From Hydrogenophaga sp. (lineage in GTDB: Bacteria; Pseudomonadota; Gammaproteobacteria; Burkholderiales; Burkholderiaceae_C), in assembly GCA_030684755.1 (NCBI GenBank), contig JAUXXN010000057.1, positions 1 through 5,282 on the forward strand: DNA of 5,282 bases, read 5' to 3'. A program made the position numbers and the translations under genes. Under the pieces are notes generated by a model, which saw only the letters and a program-made list of their open reading frames with translations, did no database searches and was not told the DNA's origin. Positions 1 through 5,282 of the stretch are shown piece after piece (position 1 is the first letter of the stretch; each line of letters opens with the position of its first letter).

Positions 1-42
1 AACGGTTGCAACGGCCACCGCTTTCATGTTGAATTTGTTCAT
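1..42 (-). CDS. Start of an exported or membrane protein (partial, cut by left edge)
   Basis: An ATG at 42-40 opens a frame that runs off the left end of the window. Only 14 codons are visible, reading MNKFNMKAVAVATV. Lysines followed by a run of small hydrophobic residues look like the beginning of a Sec signal peptide, so an exported product is likely, but nothing can be said of the mature protein. Support for a real start is good: a strong Shine-Dalgarno AAGGAG lies at 55-50, seven bases before the ATG. The gene follows the lipoprotein gene at 55-528 on the same strand with a 12-base gap, and its ribosome binding site overlaps that gene's stop codon. The two are therefore probably co-transcribed and perhaps translationally coupled. 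Confidence 0.6.
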   Translation of the reverse strand, partial: MNKFNMKAVAVATV

Positions 43-49
43 ACTTTTT

Positions 50-55
50 CTCCTT
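50..55 (-). promoter_or_regulatory. Ribosome binding site overlapping the upstream stop codon
   Basis: The minus strand reads AAGGAG here, followed by seven bases and the ATG of the gene at 42-1. Its first base is the last base of the TGA stop (57-55) of the lipoprotein gene. A ribosome terminating on the lipoprotein would stand directly over this site, which fits coupled translation of the two genes. Confidence 0.65.
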
Positions 56-528
56 CAAAGTGTGATGAAGCCAGATGCGCCCACCGCTTTGCCCGCGTTG
101 TCTTCACCGTAGATTTCGTAGTTGACCTGGGTCGTTCCCAGCGGGATTTCGATCCCCATGCTCTCCGTCGATGGGGTGCCGCCAATCATCGCCCGATACA
201 ACGCCACGGTCAGAAACGCCAATTGCGTGCGATCGTCACCCGTACCTAGGTAGATCGTCACATAGCCTTTGCTATCCGAAATATCGGAGGGCAGCGTGGC
301 GGAGGTTTTCATCTTGGTGATCACATCGGCAAAAGCCACCGACTTGACACTTTTGTAATCGAAGTCTTTATTGGTGGATGCATAACTGGCGTCCGCTCCT
401 GCGGTGACGTTGGGTGTGGGAGGAGGGGCCGGTGTGGGCGTGCCGCCACCCCCACATGCTGATACCAGCAGACCCGCGGTCACAAAAACCGTGGTCAATA
501 AGCCTCGTTGGATGTCCTGCGTTTTCAT
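55..528 (-). CDS. Small secreted lipoprotein of unknown function
   Basis: The product has 157 residues. A signal peptide with a hydrophobic core at about residues 10-22 leads into the lipobox VSAC, with Cys25 as the predicted lipidation site. A glycine run (26-29) and a Pro/Thr-rich linker (30-40) follow, a flexible tether typical of surface lipoproteins. The mature part, about 115 residues, alternates short polar and hydrophobic stretches and looks beta-rich; a single immunoglobulin-like or beta-sandwich domain is my guess, not a recognised family. There is no cysteine after Cys25 and no catalytic motif that I can name. The residue after Cys25 is Gly rather than Asp, so outer-membrane sorting is expected by the usual +2 rule. 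The ATG at 528-526 is supported by AAAGGA at 542-537 with eight bases of spacing. Base composition is lower in GC than the kinase region (27 of 60 at 301-360). It heads a probable operon with the gene at 42-1, so that gene may encode a functional partner. Confidence 0.8.
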   Translation of the reverse strand: MKTQDIQRGLLTTVFVTAGLLVSACGGGGTPTPAPPPTPNVTAGADASYASTNKDFDYKSVKSVAFADVITKMKTSATLPSDISDSKGYVTIYLGTGDDRTQLAFLTVALYRAMIGGTPSTESMGIEIPLGTTQVNYEIYGEDNAGKAVGASGFITL

Positions 529-716
529 TTAGTCGTTCCTTTCTTTGTTGGATGATCTGCCATGGGCATGTCTGTTGTGGATAGCACCTTCATATGACAA
601 TCATGTTAGCGAAGATGGGGTGCTCAGTGAGGAGTTCTCTGGTCGATAAGCGCGGCGTTTTGTGCGCTTGTTCACTGATTTGTGATCTTTGTCGGTTGCG
701 ATACCGTCTGTGGCTT

Positions 717-1373
717 TCAAGTTGTTTTTTCGTCCAGCAATGTCTCTGTGCGGTGCTCTGGCGTTTCCAAGTGCGCCACATCGCCCCAGCCCACCAGGGT
801 GAGGCTTTCGGGGGTCCACAGCAGGCGGTTGATGGCGGCGTTTTTCAGCAGCCAGCTGCGCGGTGCTTGCAGTTCCAGCCCGGTGGCGGCGCGGTAGAGA
901 ATGTCGAGCACGCCTCCGTGGGCCACCAGAGCTATCTGCTCGCCCATGTGGTGGCTGGCCAACGCATGCAGGGTGTGCAAGATGCGTTGTTGCAGCACCT
1001 GGAGCGACTCCCCTCCGGGCGGTGACCACTCGGGCAAGCGGGAGCGCCACAGCTGGGCTTCATCGGGGTGGTGGGTTTCAATTTCTGCCCAGGTTTTGCC
1101 TTCGAGCGCGCCGAAGTGGCGCTCGCGCAGGCCGATGTGTGCCTGCACGCTCAGGCCGTGCGCTTGCGCCACGGCGGCCCCGGTGTTGAAGGCCCGTTTC
1201 AGGTCGCTGGCGTACACCGCTGTCAGCCGTTCGTCGGCCAGCGCCGTTGCCAGTTGGGTTGCTTGCCAGCGTCCCGTGTCGTTCAAGTCGATGTCGGTGT
1301 GGCCCTGGATGCGGGTGTCTTGGTTCCAGGTGGTTTCACCGTGGCGCAGGGCCAGAATGCGGGTGGCTTGCAA
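717..1373 (-). CDS. Histidine phosphatase family protein (phosphoglycerate mutase-like / GpmB-like)
   Basis: With the TTG start at 1373-1371 the product has 218 residues, normal for cytoplasmic members of branch 1 of the histidine phosphatase superfamily. These enzymes remove phosphate through a phospho-histidine intermediate. The signature LRHGETTWN puts Arg10 and the nucleophile His11 at the N terminus. The other pocket residues are in place: Arg60 in SDLKRA, Glu84 in LRERHFG (followed by GALEGKTWAE), and His152 in VAHGG. The active site is therefore complete and activity is expected. The substrate cannot be told from sequence: relatives include GpmB, CobC and broad-specificity phosphatases, and no cobalamin or glycolysis gene lies nearby. 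The start rests on Shine-Dalgarno AAGGA at 1385-1381, seven bases upstream; the frame stays open further upstream to 1640 but without family-like sequence. The gene is divergent from the hybrid kinase, with 160 bases between starts, so regulatory sequence may be shared. Confidence 0.9.
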   Translation of the reverse strand: MQATRILALRHGETTWNQDTRIQGHTDIDLNDTGRWQATQLATALADERLTAVYASDLKRAFNTGAAVAQAHGLSVQAHIGLRERHFGALEGKTWAEIETHHPDEAQLWRSRLPEWSPPGGESLQVLQQRILHTLHALASHHMGEQIALVAHGGVLDILYRAATGLELQAPRSWLLKNAAINRLLWTPESLTLVGWGDVAHLETPEHRTETLLDEKTT

Positions 1374-1380
1374 GGCAGTG

Positions 1381-1385
1381 TCCTT
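1381..1385 (-). promoter_or_regulatory. Ribosome binding site that fixes a TTG start
   Basis: The minus strand reads AAGGA seven bases before the TTG at 1373-1371. No ATG lies in frame near the conserved RHG motif. The alternative GTG further upstream would add ten poorly conserved-looking residues (VCLSFSSKDT) and has no comparable site. This favours TTG as the start of the histidine phosphatase. Confidence 0.6.
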
Positions 1386-1427
1386 GGATGAGAAAGATAA
1401 ACACACTGTAACGGGATGTGCTGGCAA

Positions 1428-1440
1428 CCGTTCACAACGG
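1428..1440. promoter_or_regulatory. Short perfect dyad CCGTT-cac-AACGG, candidate operator
   Basis: This 5-3-5 inverted repeat lies in the divergent region between the phosphatase and kinase genes. A third half-site AACGG is found at 1410-1414. Five-base arms arise by chance often, so this is only a candidate for a regulator binding site. Confidence 0.2.
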
Positions 1441-1482
1441 ACTGCGCGCCATGACGGATGGGCAAGCAATGGGTGCTGTGTG

Positions 1483-1498
1483 GTGAGCACATGTTCAC
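1483..1498. promoter_or_regulatory. Imperfect 16-base palindrome upstream of the kinase, candidate operator
   Basis: GTGAGCACATGTTCAC pairs at six of its eight symmetric positions (GTGA/TCAC outer arms, plus CA/TG inside), one of the remaining two being a G-T mismatch. It ends 35 bases before the kinase ATG. If transcription begins at or next to the ATG, the palindrome covers the -35 region, where a repressor or activator would act. No regulator is encoded in the window to match it. Confidence 0.25.
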
Positions 1499-1520
1499 GC
1501 GGGCTTGGTGGGCTTTGCGA

Positions 1521-1526
1521 CAGAAT
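1521..1526 (+). promoter_or_regulatory. Possible -10 box for the kinase gene, suggesting a leaderless mRNA
   Basis: CAGAAT matches the sigma-70 -10 consensus at four of six positions, including the important second A and final T. It ends seven bases before the ATG at 1534, so a start at the usual distance would fall on or beside the A of ATG. No recognisable Shine-Dalgarno precedes that ATG, which fits a leaderless transcript. No good -35 hexamer is found at 16-18 bases spacing, which weakens the call. Confidence 0.25.
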
Positions 1527-1533
1527 AGACACC

Positions 1534-3909
1534 ATGTCCAAGCCCCATCGCACCGTGGACGAGGACTTTTCGTCTTTGTTCAACTTTCTGCCCATTGGGG
1601 CATACCGGAGTTCTGCCGAAGGCCAGATGTTGCGCGCCAACCCGGCGCTGGTGCGCCTGAACGGCTACCGCTCTGAAGTTGAGATGTTGGAAATCGTCAA
1701 CCGCATTGGGAGCGGCTGGTATGTGGTTCCAAGTCGCCGAGTCGAGTTTCGCCAGCGGCTTGAGCGCGACGGTTTTGTGCTGAGCTTTGTGTCTGAGGTG
1801 ATCCGGCATCACAGTGGCGAGCGCTTGTGGGTCAGCGAAAACGCCCATACCGTGCTGGATGCTCAAGGCCAGCTTTGTTATTTCGAAGGCACGGTGGAGG
1901 ACATCACCGAAGCGGTGCGCGCGCAGCAGGCCCTGCGCCAGAGCGAAGAGCAGTTGCGCCTGATCACGACGCAGATTCCCGGCATGGTGTTTGTGGTGCA
2001 TGTGGCGCCCGATGGCCAGCGCAGCTACCGGTTTGTCAGCCAGGGTGTGCACGATATCTACGGTTTTTCGCCCGAAGACCTCATACGCGACGCCATGCTG
2101 CCCGCACGCTACCGCCACCCCGACGACCAACCCCAGCTTGACCAGGACATGCGCCTGATTGCGCAGGGGCCGGTGGATTTGGTCGGTGAGTTCCGTATCG
2201 TGTTGCCCAGCGGCCAGATCAAGTGGTTGCTGCGCCGCTCGTGTGCGGTCGCTTCGGGCCTAGAGGGTCATTTGCGCGTGGGGGTGCTGCTGGACATCAC
2301 AGACCGCAAGCAAGCCGAGATGGCGCTGCGCCAGAGTGAGGCTTTGTGGCGCCTGGCCCTGGAAAGCGCCGGAGACGGTGTGTGGGACTGGAATCTTAAA
2401 ACCGGCGAGGAGTTTCTGTCTAACGGCATCAAGCGCATGTTTGGTTTTGATGACGCCGAACTGGTCAACCACGTCTCTGAACTGGACCGCCGTACCCACC
2501 CAGACGATGTGGCGCAGATGGACGCCGACCGACACGCTCATTTTGATGGTGTGACGCCGGTGTACCGCAACGAGCACCGTGTGCAGTGCAAGGATGGATC
2601 TTGGACATGGGTGCTTTCGCGCGGTATGGTGATTGCCCGCGACAGTGCTGGGCAGCCTCTGCGCATGGTGGGCACCCATACCGACATCACCGAGCTGAAA
2701 CAGGCTGAAGCCCAGCAGCGTTTACTGGAGGCCCAGCTGCGCGAGTCGCAAAAAATGGAGGCCATTGGCACTTTGGCGGGTGGCGTGGCGCACGATTTCA
2801 ACAACCTCTTGGCGGCCATTTTGGGTAACTTGGCGCTGGCCCGTGAAGACGTGGGTGAGCAGCATCCCGCCCAAGAGAGCCTGACCGAGGTTGGCCGTGC
2901 GGCCCTTCGGGCGCGCCAGTTGGTTCAACAGATCTTGACCTTCAGCCGCCGCCAGACGCAGGCGATGCAGCGCCAGTCGCTCACGCCGCTGGTGGAAGAT
3001 GCGCTGAGGCTGATGCGCTCGCTGCTGCCAGCGGGCATCCAGTTGGTGACCCGCCTGCCAGCGGCTGTGCTGCCTGTGGTGGCCGATGCCACCCAAATAC
3101 AGCAGGTGCTGATGAACCTGTGCACCAACGCGTGGCAGGCCATGGAGGGCCGCTCGGGTCAAATCACCGTGGCGCTGCGCGAGGTGCGTCTGAATGCCGC
3201 GCAGGCATTGCAGTTGGGTGAACTGCCCAGTGGCGCCTATGCCTGCTTGAGTGTGGCGGACAACGGGGCGGGCATGGACCAGGACATTCAGCGCCGAGTT
3301 TTTGAGCCGTTTTTCACCACCAAGCCACCCGGCGCGGGCACCGGGCTGGGCCTGGCGGTGGTGCACGGTATTGTTAAAACGCACTGCGGCGCTATCGATA
3401 TAGAAAGCCGCACCGGTGAGGGCGCCCGGTTTGATGTGTATTTGCCGTTGGCCAGCGCTGGACAGGCGCTGGACGCGGCGCTTGCACCGGTGGGCGTGGC
3501 ATCTGGTGCGAGCGCAGCGCCTGGCAAACACATTGTGTACATCGACGATTACGAGGCCATGGTTTTTTTGGTGGGGCGCCTGCTGCGCAAGCAGGGGTAC
3601 CGCGTCAGCACTTTTGGCTCGGGTGAAGAGGCTTTGAACTGGTTGCAAGCCCATCCAAAGGAAGCGGTGGACTTGGTCGTGACCGACCAAAACATGCCCG
3701 GCATGTCGGGTTTGGATGTGGCCCTTGCCGTGGCGCAGGGGCACCCTGGTTTGCATGTGGCCATTGTGAGCGGCCATGTCAGCGACCAATTGCTGGCCGA
3801 CGCCGCCGCTGTGGGCGTGGTTGAGGTGATGCCCAAGCAAGACAGCATGGACGCGCTGGGCGACGCGATCCGCAAGCTGCTGGAGCGCACGACCGGCGCC
3901 CCGCGCTGA
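1534..3909 (+). CDS. Soluble hybrid sensor histidine kinase, PAS-PAS-PAS-HisKA-HATPase-REC
   Basis: The product has 791 residues and no signal peptide or membrane segment, so it should sense a cytoplasmic or membrane-permeant signal. Three PAS domains lie at about 13-127, 137-260 and 268-390. Each ends in the linker motif DIT (123-125, 254-256, 384-386), and the second and third carry the HPDD motif of the PAS_3 type (195-198, 322-325). The dimerisation domain holds the H-box GGVAHDFNN with phospho-acceptor His420. The ATPase domain shows the N-box (NLCTNAWQAM, Asn532), G1 (DNGAGM, 576-581), F-box (FEPFFTTK) and G2 (GAGTGLGL). The receiver at about 665-785 has the acid pair Asp671-Asp672, phospho-acceptor Asp718, Ser746 and Lys768. 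All catalytic residues are present. The receiver is C-terminal with no output domain, so phosphate must pass to a separate HPt protein or regulator, or the receiver tunes the kinase; none is encoded nearby. The GGxAHDFNN H-box is typical of the HPK4 subgroup. ATG 1534 is chosen because the first PAS begins just after it; the frame is open upstream only as antisense of the phosphatase gene. Signal and target are unknown. Confidence 0.93.
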   Translation: MSKPHRTVDEDFSSLFNFLPIGAYRSSAEGQMLRANPALVRLNGYRSEVEMLEIVNRIGSGWYVVPSRRVEFRQRLERDGFVLSFVSEVIRHHSGERLWVSENAHTVLDAQGQLCYFEGTVEDITEAVRAQQALRQSEEQLRLITTQIPGMVFVVHVAPDGQRSYRFVSQGVHDIYGFSPEDLIRDAMLPARYRHPDDQPQLDQDMRLIAQGPVDLVGEFRIVLPSGQIKWLLRRSCAVASGLEGHLRVGVLLDITDRKQAEMALRQSEALWRLALESAGDGVWDWNLKTGEEFLSNGIKRMFGFDDAELVNHVSELDRRTHPDDVAQMDADRHAHFDGVTPVYRNEHRVQCKDGSWTWVLSRGMVIARDSAGQPLRMVGTHTDITELKQAEAQQRLLEAQLRESQKMEAIGTLAGGVAHDFNNLLAAILGNLALAREDVGEQHPAQESLTEVGRAALRARQLVQQILTFSRRQTQAMQRQSLTPLVEDALRLMRSLLPAGIQLVTRLPAAVLPVVADATQIQQVLMNLCTNAWQAMEGRSGQITVALREVRLNAAQALQLGELPSGAYACLSVADNGAGMDQDIQRRVFEPFFTTKPPGAGTGLGLAVVHGIVKTHCGAIDIESRTGEGARFDVYLPLASAGQALDAALAPVGVASGASAAPGKHIVYIDDYEAMVFLVGRLLRKQGYRVSTFGSGEEALNWLQAHPKEAVDLVVTDQNMPGMSGLDVALAVAQGHPGLHVAIVSGHVSDQLLADAAAVGVVEVMPKQDSMDALGDAIRKLLERTTGAPR

Positions 3910-3941
3910 ATCGGGTGGTTGCCCGCACGGTTTCAGCGCGG
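3901..3941. terminator. Shared stem-loop over two convergent stop codons (possible bidirectional terminator, no U-tract)
   Basis: CCGCGCTGAA at 3901-3910 is the exact reverse complement of 3932-3941. Each arm contains the last two codons and the stop (CCG CGC TGA) of one of the two convergent genes. Inside, CGGG (3912-3915) can pair with CCCG (3922-3925) around the loop TGGTTG, giving a nested hairpin. The structure can form in the 3' end of either transcript. Neither side is followed by a run of T, so this is not a textbook intrinsic terminator; a role in RNA 3'-end protection or Rho-linked termination is equally possible. The inverted repeat itself is certain, its function is inferred. Confidence 0.5.
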
Positions 3942-4616
3942 CACTTCGATGTTGACTTGGCGCACGCCGTCGGGCGCCGCCGGGAAGTCGCGCAGCGCAG
4001 CGTCGAGCATGGCGCTCCACAGATCGGGAGTGCCGTTCCAGCGGCCTTCGTGGGCCGCGCGCGATTCGTACACCACCCGCGCACTGGCGGCATGGCGCAC
4101 CACCAGCGATACCTCGCGTTTGTAGTACGGCATGTCCATGCGCATGAACACCGGCGACCAGATGATCTGTCCGCTGGCCGATGCCGCGTAATCGCGCCCC
4201 GGGAAACCGAAACCACCCCAGTAGCCTTCCCATGGGTCTTCCCAGGGCGCGCGGGGCAGCCGCAAAGTGCCAGCACCCACCTGCACCGTCCACAGGGCTG
4301 CCGTGGGCGCGTCGTGCACCGACCAGCCCACTTTGGCCAGCGCCACACGGGCCAGGTTTTCCAGCGCGTCTTGCCTGGCTGTGCCTTGGCCGGTGGCCTG
4401 CGAGGGCAAGCGTTCAAAGCGGTAGGTTTGTGGCGCCTGTGGCACGGCCGCCGGGGCTGTGGTGTCGCTCCAGCGCGCAAAGCTTTGCACTTGGTTGTCC
4501 ACCAGGTACACGCTGGCGCAGCCGCTCAGCAGGGTCAGGGCCAACGTGGCCAACGCTGCCCTCAAGGGGCGCAGCCGGTGTGTGCGGTGGTGGGGGCGCA
4601 GCGGGTGTTTCGTCAT
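3933..4616 (-). CDS. DUF4136-like outer-membrane lipoprotein
   Basis: The product has 227 residues from the ATG at 4616-4614. A long basic N-region rich in His and Arg (3-19) precedes a hydrophobic stretch and the lipobox LSGC, with Cys33 as the lipidation site and Ala34 after it, which predicts the outer membrane. The mature protein opens with VYLVDNQVQSFARW and YRFERLPSQ, and has a Trp/Gly/Pro-rich stretch at about 124-140 and a C-terminal part with YKREVSLVVRH and RVVYESRAAHEGRW. I recognise this layout as the DUF4136-type lipoproteins common in Burkholderiales, by memory of the family and not by a search. Its biochemical role is unknown. It lies 42 bases after ttcA on the same strand with no terminator visible between them, so it is probably transcribed with ttcA. 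It converges with the hybrid kinase, and its last two codons and stop form one arm of the stem-loop at 3901-3941. Confidence 0.82.
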   Translation of the reverse strand: MTKHPLRPHHRTHRLRPLRAALATLALTLLSGCASVYLVDNQVQSFARWSDTTAPAAVPQAPQTYRFERLPSQATGQGTARQDALENLARVALAKVGWSVHDAPTAALWTVQVGAGTLRLPRAPWEDPWEGYWGGFGFPGRDYAASASGQIIWSPVFMRMDMPYYKREVSLVVRHAASARVVYESRAAHEGRWNGTPDLWSAMLDAALRDFPAAPDGVRQVNIEVPR

Positions 4617-4620
4617 GGAG

Positions 4621-4625
4621 CCTCC
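4621..4625 (-). promoter_or_regulatory. Ribosome binding site choosing ATG 4616 for the DUF4136-like gene
   Basis: The minus strand reads GGAGG four bases before the ATG at 4616-4614. An in-frame TTG at 4643 lies upstream and would add nine residues ahead of the signal peptide, but it has no clear Shine-Dalgarno. The spacing of four bases is slightly short yet workable. Confidence 0.55.
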
Positions 4626-4658
4626 GGCAGTTGGGTGGCGCAAGCCCCGCCCAAAGGG

Positions 4659-5282
4659 TCAGTGCGCCGTGGCGATGGGTATGACGGCTTTGGCTACTGC
4701 CGCGTTCCCTGCGTCTGCAAGCAAGGCGTCGGCGTCTAATTTTGGTGCCGGCAAGGGTTCCTCGTCAAACGCCTTGTCGCCGTCTTCGCTGGCCACACCG
4801 GTGGCTCTGATGGTGGTGAAGGGGTGCAGCTTGGTGTCCAGCAAATGGCTGGGCACCACGTTTTGCAGGGCCGAAAACATGTTTTCAATGCGGCCTGGAA
4901 ACTTCTTGTCCCATTCCTTGAGCATGTTGCCCACCTGCTTGCGTTGCAGGTTTTCTTGGCTGCCACACAGCGAGCAGGGAATGATGGGGAATTCGCGCAG
5001 ATCGGCCCAGCGGCTCAGGTCTTTTTCGGCCACGTAGGCCATGGGGCGGATGACCACATGCTGGCCGTCGTCGCTCACCAGTTTGGGTGGCATGGATTTC
5101 AGCTTGGCGCCAAAAAACATGTTGAGTAACAGCGTTTGCAAAATGTCGTCGCGGTGGTGGCCCAGGGCAATCTTGGTGGCGCCCAGTTCACCCGCCACCC
5201 GGTACAAGATGCCCCGGCGCAACCGGCTGCACAGGCTGCAAAGGGTTTTGCCCTCGGGGATGACGCGCTTCACGATCGAATA
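4659..5282 (-). CDS. ttcA: tRNA 2-thiocytidine synthetase TtcA, C-terminal part (N terminus beyond right edge)
   Basis: TtcA thiolates cytidine 32 of certain tRNAs in the cytoplasm, using ATP to activate the base and a [4Fe-4S] cluster. Here 207 residues to the stop are visible; the ATP-binding PP-loop (SGGKDS in the family) lies outside the window. The visible part begins [13 protein letters not shown], directly before the CxxC motif [11 protein letters not shown] (visible residues 15 and 18). GHHRDD follows (41-46), then [13 protein letters not shown] with cysteines at visible 103 and 106. In the characterised Escherichia coli enzyme the CxxC pair and a later cysteine hold the cluster; the first cysteine of PCSLC is the likely counterpart. 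The segment [20 protein letters not shown] is familiar from betaproteobacterial TtcA. The tail after it (about 35 residues, Ala/Asp-rich) seems longer than in Escherichia coli. Reading continues to the window edge without a stop, so the GTG at 5273 is an internal valine and not a start. Confidence 0.95.
   Translation of the reverse strand, partial: YSIVKRVIPEGKTLCSLCSRLRRGILYRVAGELGATKIALGHHRDDILQTLLLNMFFGAKLKSMPPKLVSDDGQHVVIRPMAYVAEKDLSRWADLREFPIIPCSLCGSQENLQRKQVGNMLKEWDKKFPGRIENMFSALQNVVPSHLLDTKLHPFTTIRATGVASEDGDKAFDEEPLPAPKLDADALLADAGNAAVAKAVIPIATAH

Noticed and set aside
648..669. Inverted repeat AAGCGC / GCGCTT with a ten-base loop, considered as a terminator after the phosphatase gene.
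   Set aside because: The stem is only six bases, the loop is long and no T-run follows on either strand. It may be chance.
529..716. The gap between the lipoprotein and phosphatase genes, examined for a small gene, RNA gene or promoter.
   Set aside because: The open frames there are short shadows reaching into the phosphatase gene, and no convincing sigma-70 promoter or structured RNA was seen. The promoter of the lipoprotein operon probably lies here but could not be placed.
1396..1427. TTGCCA (1427-1422) with TGTTTA (1403-1398) on the minus strand, considered as the phosphatase promoter.
   Set aside because: The -10 match is poor (two of six bases) and the spacing is 18; not enough to annotate.
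1422..1438. CTGGCAACCGTTCACA considered as a sigma-54 promoter.
   Set aside because: The GC dinucleotide ten bases after GG is missing, so the invariant -24/-12 pattern is not met.
901..1533. In-frame open extension of the kinase for 211 codons upstream of ATG 1534.
   Set aside because: Most of it is the antisense of the histidine phosphatase gene, it shows no family-like sequence, and the first PAS domain begins just after ATG 1534. Long antisense frames are common in GC-rich DNA.
2722..4293. A 523-codon open frame on the minus strand across the kinase and the lipoprotein gene.
   Set aside because: Its translation is rich in His, Arg and Gln without any recognisable domain, and it is antisense to strongly supported kinase domains. 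It is a shadow frame.
3915..4739. A 274-codon open frame on the plus strand opposite the DUF4136-like gene.
   Set aside because: The opposite strand has a lipobox, a family-like sequence and a Shine-Dalgarno site; this frame has none of these and crosses into the ttcA end.

Overview
The window looks like a chromosomal segment of a betaproteobacterium, most likely order Burkholderiales and family Comamonadaceae. This rests on the high GC content of the right-hand part (42 of 60 bases at 3121-3180), the strongly Burkholderiales-like TtcA sequence, a Gly/Trp-rich DUF4136-type lipoprotein of the kind common there, and the style of the PAS-rich hybrid kinase. I assign the taxon by recognition only; no search was run.

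Layout from left to right. (1) Positions 1-528, minus strand: an unrecognised lipoprotein gene (55-528) is followed 12 bases later by the first 14 codons of another gene (1-42). That gene's ribosome binding site overlaps the lipoprotein stop codon, so the two are probably one operon running off the left edge. (2) Positions 529-716: 188 bases without a gene. It is visibly richer in A+T than the rest and holds no convincing promoter or terminator. (3) Positions 717-1373, minus: a complete histidine-phosphatase-family enzyme with a TTG start. (4) Positions 1374-1533: a 160-base divergent intergenic region with short dyad elements and a possible -10 box placed so that the kinase mRNA could be leaderless. 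(5) Positions 1534-3909, plus: a 791-residue soluble hybrid sensor kinase, PAS-PAS-PAS-HisKA-HATPase-REC, with no partner encoded nearby. (6) Positions 3933-4616, minus: a DUF4136-like outer-membrane lipoprotein, convergent with the kinase. (7) Positions 4659-5282, minus: the C-terminal two thirds of TtcA, the tRNA 2-thiocytidine synthetase, cut by the right edge.

The ttcA and DUF4136-like genes lie 42 bases apart on the same strand and may be co-transcribed. The kinase and the DUF4136-like gene converge with only 23 bases between their stop codons. Both end in the same codons (Pro-Arg-stop) arranged as a perfect 10-base inverted repeat, which could fold into a shared stem-loop at both 3' ends.

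I see no CRISPR array, insertion sequence, tRNA, phage gene or recognisable defence system. The window is mostly ordinary chromosome. The points most worth a second look are the shared palindromic gene ends, the orphan hybrid kinase with its possible leaderless start, and the unknown lipoprotein operon at the left edge.
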